Part shown: positions 10,780-20,800 of the stretch, one piece after another
How positions within the stretch are numbered: position 1 is the first letter of the stretch
Layout of the letters: every line of letters begins with the position of its first letter
Source: Ferrimonas kyonanensis DSM 18153
GTDB lineage: Bacteria > Pseudomonadota > Gammaproteobacteria > Enterobacterales > Shewanellaceae
DNA length: 64,000 nt
NCBI RefSeq assembly: GCF_000425405.1
Contig: NZ_KE384366.1
Span: 172,553-236,552 of the forward strand
Direction of reading: 5' to 3'
Position numbers and translations under genes: made by a program
The notes under the pieces: generated by a model
Told to the model about the DNA's origin: nothing
The model's database searches: none
The model's input: the letters and a program-made list of their open reading frames with translations, nothing else

Positions 10780-13700
10780 TTAGCTGGCCTTGACCTGAAG
10801 TTGCTGACTCTGTTCCAACGCCATCAACTCACCGAGTTGGCTGGCTTTGGGTTTGACGATGCGGAACTTCGGCAACCAATTGGTGAAGTCCTCGAGGATC
10901 TCCCGGGCCCGCTCGGAACCGGTGGTGTCCAGGTGCTCCTCCAGCAGTCGTTTCAGGTGCAACTGCACCATGGGCTCAACCACGGGCAGGGATTCCACCA
11001 GTTCGGTATTGAGGCGACGCTCGAGGGCATTGCGTTGATCGAAGATGTAGGCGAAGCCGCCGGTCATGCCGGCACCGAAGTTGACCCCGGTGCGACCCAG
11101 TACCATGACCACGCCGCCGGTCATGTATTCACAGCCGTTATCGCCACAGCCTTCGATGACCGCCACGGCGCCGGAGTTACGCACCGCAAAGCGCTCGCCG
11201 GCGGTACCGGCGGCGAACAGTTTGCCGCCGGTGGCACCGTACAGGCAGGTATTGCCGATGATGGCCGACTTGTGACTGCGGTAGGCCACGCCGGGCGGGG
11301 GCGTGATCACCAGCTGGCCGCCGGTCATGCCTTTGCCGACGTAGTCATTGGCATCGCCGGACAGGGTCATGTTCATGCCGGCGACGTTCCAGACGCCAAA
11401 ACTCTGACCGGCGGAACCGGAAAGACGGATGTCCAGTGGCGCACCTTGCAGCCCCTGGTTGCCCCATTTGGCGGCGATGTAACCCGCCAGAGAGGCACCG
11501 ACACTGCGATCGGTGTTCTGAACGTCCAGCTGCCAGCTGGCGGCCAGTTTGTTGTCCACCGATTGCTTGGCCAGTCCCAGCAGTTGCTGGTTCTTCAGCC
11601 CCTTATCGTCCGGCAAGTTACGCTCGGTGCAGAACAGAGCGGTGTGGTCGCCCGCCGGGGCGGAGGCCAGTACCGGCGTCAGATCCAGTCGGCCCTGACG
11701 GTCGCTTTCACCGGGCAACTGGGTCAGCAAGTCGGTGCGGCCAATCAGCTGGTTAAACTCGGTGACGCCCAGCGCCGCCATGTGGGCCCGCAGGTCTTCG
11801 GCGACAAACTGGAAGAAGTTGATCACTTTCTCCGGGGTGCCGTTGTAATGGTTGTCGCGCAGATCCTGGCGCTGGGTGGCGACCCCGGTGGCGCAGTTAT
11901 TGAGGTGGCAAATACGCAGATACTTGCAACCCAAGGCCACCATCGGCGCGGTACCGAAGCCGAAGCTTTCGGCGCCCAGCAATGCCGCCTTGACCACATC
12001 CAGGCCGGTTTTCAGGCCGCCATCCACTTGCAGGCGCACCTTGTGGCGCAGGCCGTTGTTGACCAGTGCCTGCTGCACCTCGGCCAGACCCAGTTCCCAC
12101 GGGCTGCCGGCGTAATGGATGGAGGTCAGGGGGCTGGCGCCGGTGCCGCCGTCGTAGCCGGAGACGGTGATCATGTCGGCATTGGCCTTGGCCACGCCGC
12201 AGGCGATGGTGCCGATGCCGGGCTCCGACACCAGTTTGACCGAGATGCGGGCCGCCGGGTTGATCTGCTTCAGATCGAAAATCAGCTGAGCCAGATCCTC
12301 GATGGAATAGATGTCGTGGTGCGGCGGCGGCGAGATCAGGGTGACGCCGGGACGGGAGTAGCGCAGGGTGGCGATTTCGGTGCTGACCTTATTGCCGGGC
12401 AGTTGGCCCCCTTCACCGGGCTTGGCTCCCTGGGCCACTTTGATCTGAATGACGTCGGCGCTCATCAGGTAGGCGGCGGTGACGCCGAAGCGACCCGATG
12501 CGACCTGCTTGATGCGGGAGTTGCCCGGGCTGTTGAAACGGCGGGGGTCTTCACCGCCCTCTCCGGAGTTGGAGTGGCCGCCGAGGCGATTCATGGCAAT
12601 TGCCAACGCCTCATGGGCTTCCGGAGCCAGGGCGCCGATGCTCATGGCGGCGGTGTCGAAGCGCCAGTACAGCTGCTCAGCCCCTTCGACCCGAGTCAGG
12701 TCGACGCCGGTTTCCGGTGGGTTCAGGGTCAGCAGATCCCTCAGGGTGGCCACCGGGCGGGTGTCCACCAACTGGCAATAGCGGTCGTAATCGGACTGTT
12801 TACCGCTGTTGACGGCTTGCTGCAGTGCCTGGACTACGTCCGGATTGAAACAGTGGTACTCACCGCCGTGGACGTACTTGAGCAGCCCACCATGAGGCAG
12901 CGGCTGGCGCAGCTTAAAGGCGGACCGGTGCAGGGTCAGCTGATCCGCTTCGATGTCGGCGAAGTCGGCGCCCTGAATCCGGCTGGTGACGCCATGGAAA
13001 CACAGATCAACCAGCTCGTCGCTCAGGCCGACCGCTTCAAACAGGCGGCTGCAGCGGTAGCTGGCGATGGTGCTGATCCCCATCTTGGAGAGAATCTTCT
13101 GCAGGCCTTTGTTAATGCCGGCGCGATAGCCCAGCAGCAACTGCCGCAGCTCACTGGTGTCGCCTTGCTGGCGAGCCAGCGCATCGATGGATTCGTAGGC
13201 CAGGTAGGGGTAGATGGCGGTAGCGCCAAAGCCCAGCAGCACCGCAAAGTGATGCGGATCGCGGGCCGAGCCGGTTTCCACCAGGATGTTGGTGTCGCAG
13301 CGCAGGTTGGTGTCTACCAATCGTTTCTGAATGGCACCCACGGCCATGGCGGCGGGCACCGGCAGGGTGTGTGGCTGCAGATTACGGTCACTCAGCACCA
13401 CCATGGTGGCACCGTCCCGGGCGGCGGTTTCCGCTTCGGTACACAGGCGGCAGATGGCGGTTTTCAAGCCCTCTTCCTGGGGGTAGTTGAGATCCAGGGT
13501 GACCGACCGGTAGTGGTCGTTATCCAATGCCATCAACTGAGAGAAGTCGGAGTACAACAGCACCGGTGAGTCGAACATCACCCGGTTGGCGTGGCCGGTG
13601 GTTTCATTGAACAGGTTCTGCTCTTTGCCGATGCAGGTGGCCAGGCTCATGACGTGCTTTTCCCGCAACGGATCGATGGCCGGGTTGGTCACCTGGGCAA

Positions 13701-15231
13701 ACTGCTGGCGGAAGTAGTCGCAGATGTGGCGTGCCTGCTGGGACAGCACCGCAATTGGGGTGTCATCCCCCATGGAGCCGATGGCTTCCTGAGCGCCGGC
13801 GGCCAGCGGCCACAGAATCTGTTGCAGCTCCTCGCGGGAGAGGTTGAACTGCTTCTGATACTGGCTCAGCTGTTGGGCGGACAGATCGCCGCAGCCAAGG
13901 GCGTCGGCCCCCAGCTTCTCTGGCGGGATCAGTCGCTTGGAGTTTACTTTCATCCACTCGCCATAGGGATGGCGTTGCTTCAGGTCCTGATCGATCTCAA
14001 ACGAACGCATCAGGCTGCCGCTGAAGGTGTCCAGCACCAGCAGCTCGCCCGGGCCTACCCGGCCCTTTTCCACCACTTCGTCGGGCTGGTAGTCCCAGAT
14101 CCCCACTTCCGAGGCCAGAGTCAGAATTCGGTCCTTGGTGATCACATAGCGAGACGGACGCAGGCCGTTGCGGTCGACGGCGCAGGCGGCATGGCGGCCG
14201 TTGGTCAGCACCACGCCGGCGGGGCCGTCCCAGGGCTCCATGTGCATGGAGTTGAAGTCATAAAACGCTTTCAACTCGTCGTCCATCTCCGGGTTGGACT
14301 GCCACGCTGGCGGGATCAGCAGCCGCATGGCGCGCTTGATGTCCATGCCACCGGCCAGCAGCACCTCCAACATGTTGTCGAGGCTGGAGGAGTCGGAGCC
14401 GGTTTCGTTGACAAACGGCGCCGCATCGTGAAGATCCGGCAGCAACGGCGACGAGAATTTATAGGCGCGAGCGCGGGCCCATTGGCGGTTACCGGCGATG
14501 GTGTTGATCTCGCCGTTGTGGGCCAGGAAGCGGAACGGCTGAGCCAGCTGCCAACGGGGTTGGGTATTGGTAGAGAAGCGCTGGTGGAACAGACAGATGG
14601 CACTCTGCATGCGCAGATCCGCCAGATCCGGGAAGACGTTGGGCAGATCCACCGGCAACATCAGTCCCTTGTAGACCACCACCTGGCCAGAGAGGCTGGC
14701 GATGTAAAAATCGGGGTCGTCACTGAGCTGCTTTTCGATGCGGCGGCGGGCCATGTACAGGCGCCGCTCCAGATCCCGTGAGCGCCAGCCGGCCGGGGCA
14801 TTGATGAAGATCTGCTGGAAGGCGGGCACGGTGCCAGCGGCAATGCTGCCAAGCACGGATTCATTCACCGGGACGTCTCGCCAGCCGAGGACCGACAGGG
14901 TCTCCCTGGCCAGTTCCTGCTCGATGATGGCACGGCTGTGTTGGGTGCGGACCGGATCCTTGCTCATCATCAGCATGCCCACGGCATACTTATTGGATAA
15001 GCGCCAACCCTGCTCCTCGGCCAGGTGGCGGAAGAAACCATCCGGCTTCTTCATTAACAGGCCGCATCCGTCCCCGGTTTTGCCGTCGGCGCCAACGGCA
15101 CCCCGGTGCTTAAGCCGGTCCAGGGCCTGAATGGCCGTACGGACAATGCGGTGGCTGGGCTCGCCATCCATATGGGCGATGAGCCCGAAGCCACAATTTT
15201 CGCGCTCAAAATTCGGCTGGTACAACGACAT
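10780..15231 (-). CDS. gltB: Glutamate synthase [NADPH] large subunit
   Basis: GltB transfers the glutamine amide nitrogen to 2-oxoglutarate. I choose ATG 15231 because GGAGGAGAGGGA stands directly upstream. A 14-codon longer frame exists but has no such site. The start gives MSLYQPNFEREN then Cys13, the N-terminal nucleophile exposed after propeptide removal. Domains in order are the class II glutaminase, a central domain, the FMN/3Fe-4S synthase domain (about 800-1200, including GGTGASPLTS and CRICHL-type CHLNNCATGVATQ) and the C-terminal GXGXG beta-helix. Its 1483 residues are normal for the family. Confidence 0.97.
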   Translation of the reverse strand: MSLYQPNFERENCGFGLIAHMDGEPSHRIVRTAIQALDRLKHRGAVGADGKTGDGCGLLMKKPDGFFRHLAEEQGWRLSNKYAVGMLMMSKDPVRTQHSRAIIEQELARETLSVLGWRDVPVNESVLGSIAAGTVPAFQQIFINAPAGWRSRDLERRLYMARRRIEKQLSDDPDFYIASLSGQVVVYKGLMLPVDLPNVFPDLADLRMQSAICLFHQRFSTNTQPRWQLAQPFRFLAHNGEINTIAGNRQWARARAYKFSSPLLPDLHDAAPFVNETGSDSSSLDNMLEVLLAGGMDIKRAMRLLIPPAWQSNPEMDDELKAFYDFNSMHMEPWDGPAGVVLTNGRHAACAVDRNGLRPSRYVITKDRILTLASEVGIWDYQPDEVVEKGRVGPGELLVLDTFSGSLMRSFEIDQDLKQRHPYGEWMKVNSKRLIPPEKLGADALGCGDLSAQQLSQYQKQFNLSREELQQILWPLAAGAQEAIGSMGDDTPIAVLSQQARHICDYFRQQFAQVTNPAIDPLREKHVMSLATCIGKEQNLFNETTGHANRVMFDSPVLLYSDFSQLMALDNDHYRSVTLDLNYPQEEGLKTAICRLCTEAETAARDGATMVVLSDRNLQPHTLPVPAAMAVGAIQKRLVDTNLRCDTNILVETGSARDPHHFAVLLGFGATAIYPYLAYESIDALARQQGDTSELRQLLLGYRAGINKGLQKILSKMGISTIASYRCSRLFEAVGLSDELVDLCFHGVTSRIQGADFADIEADQLTLHRSAFKLRQPLPHGGLLKYVHGGEYHCFNPDVVQALQQAVNSGKQSDYDRYCQLVDTRPVATLRDLLTLNPPETGVDLTRVEGAEQLYWRFDTAAMSIGALAPEAHEALAIAMNRLGGHSNSGEGGEDPRRFNSPGNSRIKQVASGRFGVTAAYLMSADVIQIKVAQGAKPGEGGQLPGNKVSTEIATLRYSRPGVTLISPPPHHDIYSIEDLAQLIFDLKQINPAARISVKLVSEPGIGTIACGVAKANADMITVSGYDGGTGASPLTSIHYAGSPWELGLAEVQQALVNNGLRHKVRLQVDGGLKTGLDVVKAALLGAESFGFGTAPMVALGCKYLRICHLNNCATGVATQRQDLRDNHYNGTPEKVINFFQFVAEDLRAHMAALGVTEFNQLIGRTDLLTQLPGESDRQGRLDLTPVLASAPAGDHTALFCTERNLPDDKGLKNQQLLGLAKQSVDNKLAASWQLDVQNTDRSVGASLAGYIAAKWGNQGLQGAPLDIRLSGSAGQSFGVWNVAGMNMTLSGDANDYVGKGMTGGQLVITPPPGVAYRSHKSAIIGNTCLYGATGGKLFAAGTAGERFAVRNSGAVAVIEGCGDNGCEYMTGGVVMVLGRTGVNFGAGMTGGFAYIFDQRNALERRLNTELVESLPVVEPMVQLHLKRLLEEHLDTTGSERAREILEDFTNWLPKFRIVKPKASQLGELMALEQSQQLQVKAS

Positions 15232-15644
15232 TCCCTCTCCTCCGCTTCGTGCAAACTTCTTTGCGTACTTCACATAATTATGCAGGCGAACTACTCAAAG
15301 TACCTAGGGTTAGTGCAAAGGTCAATCGGCCCCATCACGGTCTAAGTTGCTCGAGAATGGAATCATTCACAACCTGTATCGACTGCATATTTTGTTCTGA
15401 AATGTGAAACATTCTGTTTTGTTAATCGAATTAGTGTGAGCTTGGGGTGATTGTCGGTTCTCTAACAGAGTGGTTCGGTTTTAACTACTGCATTTTTTAG
15501 CGTGTTTTGTGATCCCGGCCCGAAAGCTCGTTCACTTATAAGTGAATAATCATTCGGAATAATGAATCGGGCTGTGATCCAGTTCTCACCTCGGCGGCGG
15601 CGACTCCAGTAAAATGGCGCGTTTTTTCGTCACCGGGAGTCCGC
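15232..15644. other. Divergent gltB / yhcC regulatory intergenic region
   Basis: There is no gene in these 413 bases. The region contains an AATGT-GAA-ACATT inverted repeat at 15401-15413. It also has a perfect 16-base palindrome at 15531-15546 (TTCACTTATAAGTGAA) and a TCATT/AATGA pair just after it. It must hold the promoters of gltB (leftward) and yhcC (rightward). I could not assign either promoter or a regulator with confidence. Confidence 0.5.
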
Positions 15645-16550
15645 ATGGGACTGGACCAATACGTTCATACGTTGGGCAACTACATGAAGGCCCGATACGG
15701 TCAGAAGATCCACAAACTGACTATCGATGCCAGCTTTACCTGCCCGAACCGGGATGGCTCTCTGGGGCGAGGGGGTTGCACCTTTTGTAATGTCTCTTCG
15801 TTCAGTCGCGAATTTGGCAGTCATAAAAGCGTGGCGGAGCAGTTGGCGCAGGGCAAACTGCACCGGGGAGTGGAGAAGCGCTACATGGCCTATTTTCAGG
15901 CTTACACCTCCACCTACGACGAGTACCGGGTGCTTAAGCAGCGCTATCAGGAGGCGGTGAACGTCTCCGACATCATCGGCCTGTGTGTGGGAACCCGACC
16001 GGACTGCGTACCCGACGAGGTGCTGTCGCTGTTGCTGGCGTACCAACAGCAGGGAATGGAAGTCTGGCTGGAGCTGGGGCTGCAGTCGGCCAATGATGAA
16101 ACCCTGAAACGGATCAACCGTGGCCATGGCTTTGCCGAGTACCGGGATACGGTGCTGCGGGCTCGCAAGCTGGGATTGAAAGTGTGCACCCATCTGATCA
16201 TGGGGTTGCCTGGTGAAGGGCCGGAGCAGGCGTTCGAGACCCTGGACCAGGTATTGGCCCTTGGGGTGGACGGCATCAAGCTGCACCCGCTGCATGTGGT
16301 GCAGAACAGCATCATGGCTAAGCAATACCAGGCTGGGCGGCTGTCGCTGATGGACGCCGACACCTACATGGATACCGCCGCCGAGATGATTCGACGCACC
16401 CCGAAAGAGGTGGTGTTTCATCGGGTCAGTGCCTACGCCAAACCGCCCGAGTTGATTGCTCCGTCATGGTGTGGCGACAAGTGGCTGGCGCTGAATGGCA
16501 TTATCGAACGCCTGAAGCGCGATGGTGGCCAGGGGTCGGCGTTGGCGTAA
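15645..16550 (+). CDS. yhcC: Radical SAM protein, TIGR01212/YhcC family
   Basis: The 301-residue protein has a radical SAM iron-sulfur site in the longer-spaced form of this family: Cys33, Cys45, Cys48 (CPNRDGSLGRGGCTFC). It is followed by GTRPDC and LGLQSANDETL. Members are found beside gltB in many gammaproteobacteria, including E. coli, but no reaction is established that I can name with confidence. The gene is divergent from gltB and is followed by a bidirectional terminator shared with folE2. Confidence 0.93.
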   Translation: MGLDQYVHTLGNYMKARYGQKIHKLTIDASFTCPNRDGSLGRGGCTFCNVSSFSREFGSHKSVAEQLAQGKLHRGVEKRYMAYFQAYTSTYDEYRVLKQRYQEAVNVSDIIGLCVGTRPDCVPDEVLSLLLAYQQQGMEVWLELGLQSANDETLKRINRGHGFAEYRDTVLRARKLGLKVCTHLIMGLPGEGPEQAFETLDQVLALGVDGIKLHPLHVVQNSIMAKQYQAGRLSLMDADTYMDTAAEMIRRTPKEVVFHRVSAYAKPPELIAPSWCGDKWLALNGIIERLKRDGGQGSALA

Positions 16551-16566
16551 TCCGATGCCAATACAC

Positions 16567-16597
16567 AAAAAAGGCCGGGCATTTGCCCGGCCTTTTT
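16567..16597. terminator. Bidirectional terminator between yhcC and folE2
   Basis: AAAAAAGGCCGGGC, loop ATTT, then GCCCGGCCTTTTT makes an intrinsic terminator readable from both strands between two convergent genes. Confidence 0.92.
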
Positions 16598-16612
16598 AAT
16601 GCGCGTGCGCCG

Positions 16613-17539
16613 TTACGGCTGGTAGCCGTTTTCGACCCCTTTGCAAGTCACCGACACCGCATCATGGGCGTGCAGACTTTCCAGGTGGTTGACTCGCAAC
16701 CAGAAATCGAAGAAGTCACTGGTATCGTTCAGCGCCATCTTCAAACGACGGGCGGCGTCTTCGACGAACATCAGGTTCTGTCCGTTGAGACGGGCAAACT
16801 CCTGCTCGTCTTCTCGCTTCACGGCAGCCTGGACCGGAGTGGCCAGGGCCGATTCGATGCGGTCGACCAGTTTCACGATGGGCAATTCGGTCAGTTCGTT
16901 GTCCAGTTTTACCCAGACCTCGGCAACGCTGCGTTGGCTGTGCGGCGTCGCCACCACGCCCTGGGTGGTGCCCAGCCACTGGTGAATCTCCTCGGCGGAC
17001 AGGCTCTGCTTATCCCCGAAGTCACGGTTGAACGACTCCTGGATCAGCTGCCGTGCCAGCGCGGCGGAGCAGGGGCAGGTGGAGGAGTAGGACACATCCA
17101 CATTCATCTCCAGGGTCAACGCGCCCTGGTTGAGGCTGCCGACCAGAGTCACCGGGTACGCACGCCAACCGCTGTTGTCAGACAGCAATGAAGGGCGACG
17201 CAGGTGGTAATCGAAACTGATCTTAATTCGAGCGCGGTCTGACAGGGCCTCGTGGCTGGAGATAAAGTTATCCAGCAAGGCTTTCATGCTGGCCAGGTTC
17301 AGCTCGCCGTTCAGGGACAGCTGATCCAGTGCCAGATACAGGCGCGACATGTGAATCCCCTTGGCCTGGGGATTGGGAAGGTTCACAAAGGCTTCTACCT
17401 TTGCGGTTACCGCCCGTGACTGACCGTCATCGGCTGTCACTGTCAGTGGTAATTCAATGTTGCTCATTCCGACCCAGTCCAGAGTTCCCCCGATCTGGGC
17501 TTTGGCACTGCTAGCAACATCGGGCATTGTTGTCGCCAT
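16613..17539 (-). CDS. folE2: GTP cyclohydrolase FolE2 (type IB)
   Basis: FolE2 converts GTP to dihydroneopterin triphosphate, the first step of folate synthesis, using metals other than zinc; it often backs up FolE when zinc is scarce. ATG 17539 ([10 protein letters not shown]) gives 308 residues; a TTG six codons earlier is less likely. The signature CPC lies at residues 155-157 ([10 protein letters not shown]), with the SHEALS and HSQRS segments also conserved. It is a single gene. Upstream there are inverted and direct repeats (17566-17583, 17613-17636) but no convincing Zur box. Confidence 0.95.
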   Translation of the reverse strand: MATTMPDVASSAKAQIGGTLDWVGMSNIELPLTVTADDGQSRAVTAKVEAFVNLPNPQAKGIHMSRLYLALDQLSLNGELNLASMKALLDNFISSHEALSDRARIKISFDYHLRRPSLLSDNSGWRAYPVTLVGSLNQGALTLEMNVDVSYSSTCPCSAALARQLIQESFNRDFGDKQSLSAEEIHQWLGTTQGVVATPHSQRSVAEVWVKLDNELTELPIVKLVDRIESALATPVQAAVKREDEQEFARLNGQNLMFVEDAARRLKMALNDTSDFFDFWLRVNHLESLHAHDAVSVTCKGVENGYQP

Positions 17540-17565
17540 GGACACAGACTCCGTCAATTATCTAA

Positions 17566-17583
17566 CCCTTAACTGCTTAAGGG
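17566..17583. repeat. Inverted repeat in folE2 leader
   Basis: CCCTTAA-CTGC-TTAAGGG is a perfect seven-base inverted repeat starting 27 bases upstream of the folE2 start. It lies just downstream of a possible minus-strand -10 box (TACAAT, 17589-17594). It could be an operator or a leader hairpin. Confidence 0.5.
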
Positions 17584-17813
17584 CAGCGATTGTAACATGT
17601 GGCGGCGATTTCGCCGTCAAAAACTTTGCCGTCAAACTCGATTACGGCAAACGAAAATGCGGTATTGTGCGGCGAAGACGACACTGGGTGACGAGCAGGG
17701 CCATGACGTTTGCTTATAAAGCCACCGTCATTGATACCGGTTATGGAACGATGCGCCTACAGGCGCCATTAGCGCCCGGCGACCGCCGGGCTCTAATCAG
17801 GAAGGAACAGAAT

Positions 17814-20800
17814 CTATCGCACCGAGGCGACGCTGCGCAACCATGGGTTTTGTGGGGCCTTTGGCAATGCGCCTAACGCCCGTTGGGCCTGTGGTTTGTC
17901 GGCAAAGCTGCCCCACAGCACCTGATACCATCCCTTGTGCAGATGAATGTGGGCGTCGGTGCCCAATTTCAAGTGAGCAATGACTTTTTCGGCATTGGCC
18001 TTGTCCTTGGTGGCGGCCAGTTGCCAGGTAAAGTGGGCCGGATTTTGCTGACTGAGCCAGTCAGAGTTGCGATCATCGCCGCGGTCCGGCTGCGGTTTAC
18101 GCTTTTTGTCCCACTCCAGATAGGCCCGGTGCTGGTACTGAAGACCGCCTACCGGCTTCACCAGAGGCAGGTCATTGGCAAACTCCTTGGGCACGTCACG
18201 CAGGCCATATTGGGCCGAGCGTTGGCTGGGGAACTGGCCGGCGATCAGCAGGTGCATGGGGCGGCCGTCGCGCAATACCGTAACTTGCTCCAGGGACTGG
18301 TCCGGGTGACGGGCTCGCAACGCATTCAAATCAAACTTGTTGCGGTTGGCGGCCAGTTGGATGGTGTAATCCTGAGACTCCATCCGCATCACCCCTTGCT
18401 CCAGAGCCGGCAGGCTGTCGAGTTTTCGGGTCGGGGTTGCCTGAGGGGCGGCCACCTGACTGGTGACGTCCACCACCGCTGGCTGCTCTTGATACTTGAT
18501 GCGCAGATCCTGCTGCTGGAAACGGATCTTCTTGCCGGAGATGGCGACCGGGAACACCGGCTCTTCCGCCAGGGCGCCGAGGCTTCCCAACTGGCCGACG
18601 TCCGGCTGCAACAGGTAGTAGCCGGGCTTCATGGCGTTGAACTGAAACTCGCCTTGTGGGCCGGTGGTCAGATTGGCCAGCGGCTGTTGGTGCAGGTCCT
18701 TGAGGACCATATGAACGCCGGCCAGAGGCTGGCCATCGTGGTCTTTGACCACTTGTCCTTTGATGTCTGTCAGCGCCACCAGGGGCAGATCCACGGTGAC
18801 GTGCTTACCGGTCATGGGCATCACTTCCACCGGACCGTCCCGCAGCACCATCTGCTCCGGCAGGGTTTCCGGACCCAGAGCGATGCGGTACAGGGTGTTG
18901 GAGGCCACCTGGGTCAGGCGCACTTCACCGGTATCATTACTGGCCTGGTGCGGGATGCTGGGGGAGGTCAGCAGGGTGACGCCGCGAATTGGCTGATCGC
19001 TGGCGTCGAAGCGACCGTTGTTGTTGCTGTCGACAAACAGGCGCACATTGATGTCGGCCAGTTGTGGCCGGTAGTCGCTGCCGCGCATGCGGGAGTCTTG
19101 ATAGTTGAGTGCGATGGCGCTGGTGGCACTGACCTGCCAGTCGCCACGGGTATCCACATTGCCTCGAAGGCCAAGAGTGAACCAGTCATAAGTCAGGGAG
19201 ACCTGATGACCCAGTCCAAAGCGGCTCTTGCTGTCGAGGGGATCCCGGTAGAACAGCTCGGTCTGGTTGTTGACCCCACGCCACGGGCGCCAACGCAGCA
19301 GGGTGGTGAGATCGCCGATCCCCTCGCCGGTTTGGTAGTCCATGTAGCCAGAGACGTTCCAGTCCAGCATCGGGGTGTCAAACATCAGCCGCCCCAGCAT
19401 TCGCTGACTGCTGTCTTTGAAGGAGGTGTCGTAGGCCAGGTAGTTGGTCAGGGCGACGTTGCCCAACTGAGTCGACAACCGCGAGTCCAGCTGGGTGGAG
19501 TCGTCACCGTTGTCCAGAGTGCGGTAGGCCGCGCCCAACTGATACTGCCAACCGCCGGCCTGATGGAAGCTGCCTTCGATCTCGGCCCGGGTGCTGGAGG
19601 TTTTGCCGTTGTCGTCGAACAGGCCCGGCAGCAGATCGTCGGTGCGACTGGACTGGTAATCCTGGTAATTCTCATGGGTGATGCGCAGGCTGTGGTCGGT
19701 ACCGATCAGTTTCTGCCAGCCAAGTGAGAAGGCGTTACCGGCGTCCTGTTGCGAGGAGACCTCCACAAACCAGGTGCTGTCCCACCAGTAGGCGGTGACG
19801 TCGGCGCCATAGTAGGTGCGATCTTCCAGTCGGCCCCAGTTCTGCACCGTTTGCTGACTGTAGCTGGCGCCGATGGTGATCTGATCCGTCAAGCCGTACT
19901 GGGCCCGGCCGCTGTAAGCCCGGCGCAGCTCCAGGTCCGCCAGTTCATCCTGATCTTTGTGGGTAAACAGGTTGCTGGTCTGGTCGATGTAGAAGCCGGA
20001 GTAGCCCAGCTGCCCCTGACCCAGTCTCAGGCCACCGCTTTGAACGGTTTTGCGGCGCACCATGTATTCGCCGTTGGGGCCAAACAGGTGGATCTCGAAC
20101 AGGTTGGAGCCTTCCACCACCGGAATATCCCGGAAACGGTAGCGGTTGTCGTCGCTGGCACTGGCGATGCGCACCAAGGCGCCGTTGCGGTACAGGTGCA
20201 CCTTCCAGCCCGCCGGGGCGTTGCCTTCGATAACGGTACGGCCGAAACGGTCGGAGTTGATGTCGCTCTGGTTGCCGAACACCACCCCCTGGCCCTCGAT
20301 GCGGCCGTTGACCAGGTTGTCGCCGTAGTAGCTGACGTCTCCCACCTGATAGCCACCCAACTGGAACGGCAGGCGTTCGTCGAGATCGCCATAGTCCCGC
20401 GACAACCGCAGACGGTAGTTGTCGTCCTGGCCCTGGCTGCGGTCGTAGCTGAATTCATAGCTGTGGTAGCCCAGGTCACCGGTGGCCAGCATGTTGAGGT
20501 GGTAGTCTTCGGTCAGGTAGTCCTCGCCGGCAATGGCGGCGTCTCCCTGCAGGTAGACCACTGGCTTGTTGTAGGGCTGGTAATCATGGGGGTGAATCGG
20601 GTCGAAGCTGGTGGCGGTGATCTCGCGGCGATCCTCGGGATCATTGGTGACCTGATTCAGGGTCACGGATTGCTGCACCGCCGGCAGAGGTACGCTGGCG
20701 CTGACGTTCACCTTTTGACCCAAAGTGTGGATGTTTAGGTTGATTGGCAGCAATTTTTGAATGAACTGCGGCTCAAGGTAAATATCCACATTGTCCCGTC

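Noticed and set aside
17581..17640. Zur box upstream of folE2
   Set aside because: Only a short TGTAACAT fragment is present; the two-sided Zur dyad cannot be built.
17883..19727. Long plus-strand open frame opposite the usher-like gene
   Set aside because: It mirrors the GC-rich minus-strand gene, which has a signal peptide and recognisable domains; the plus frame has neither.
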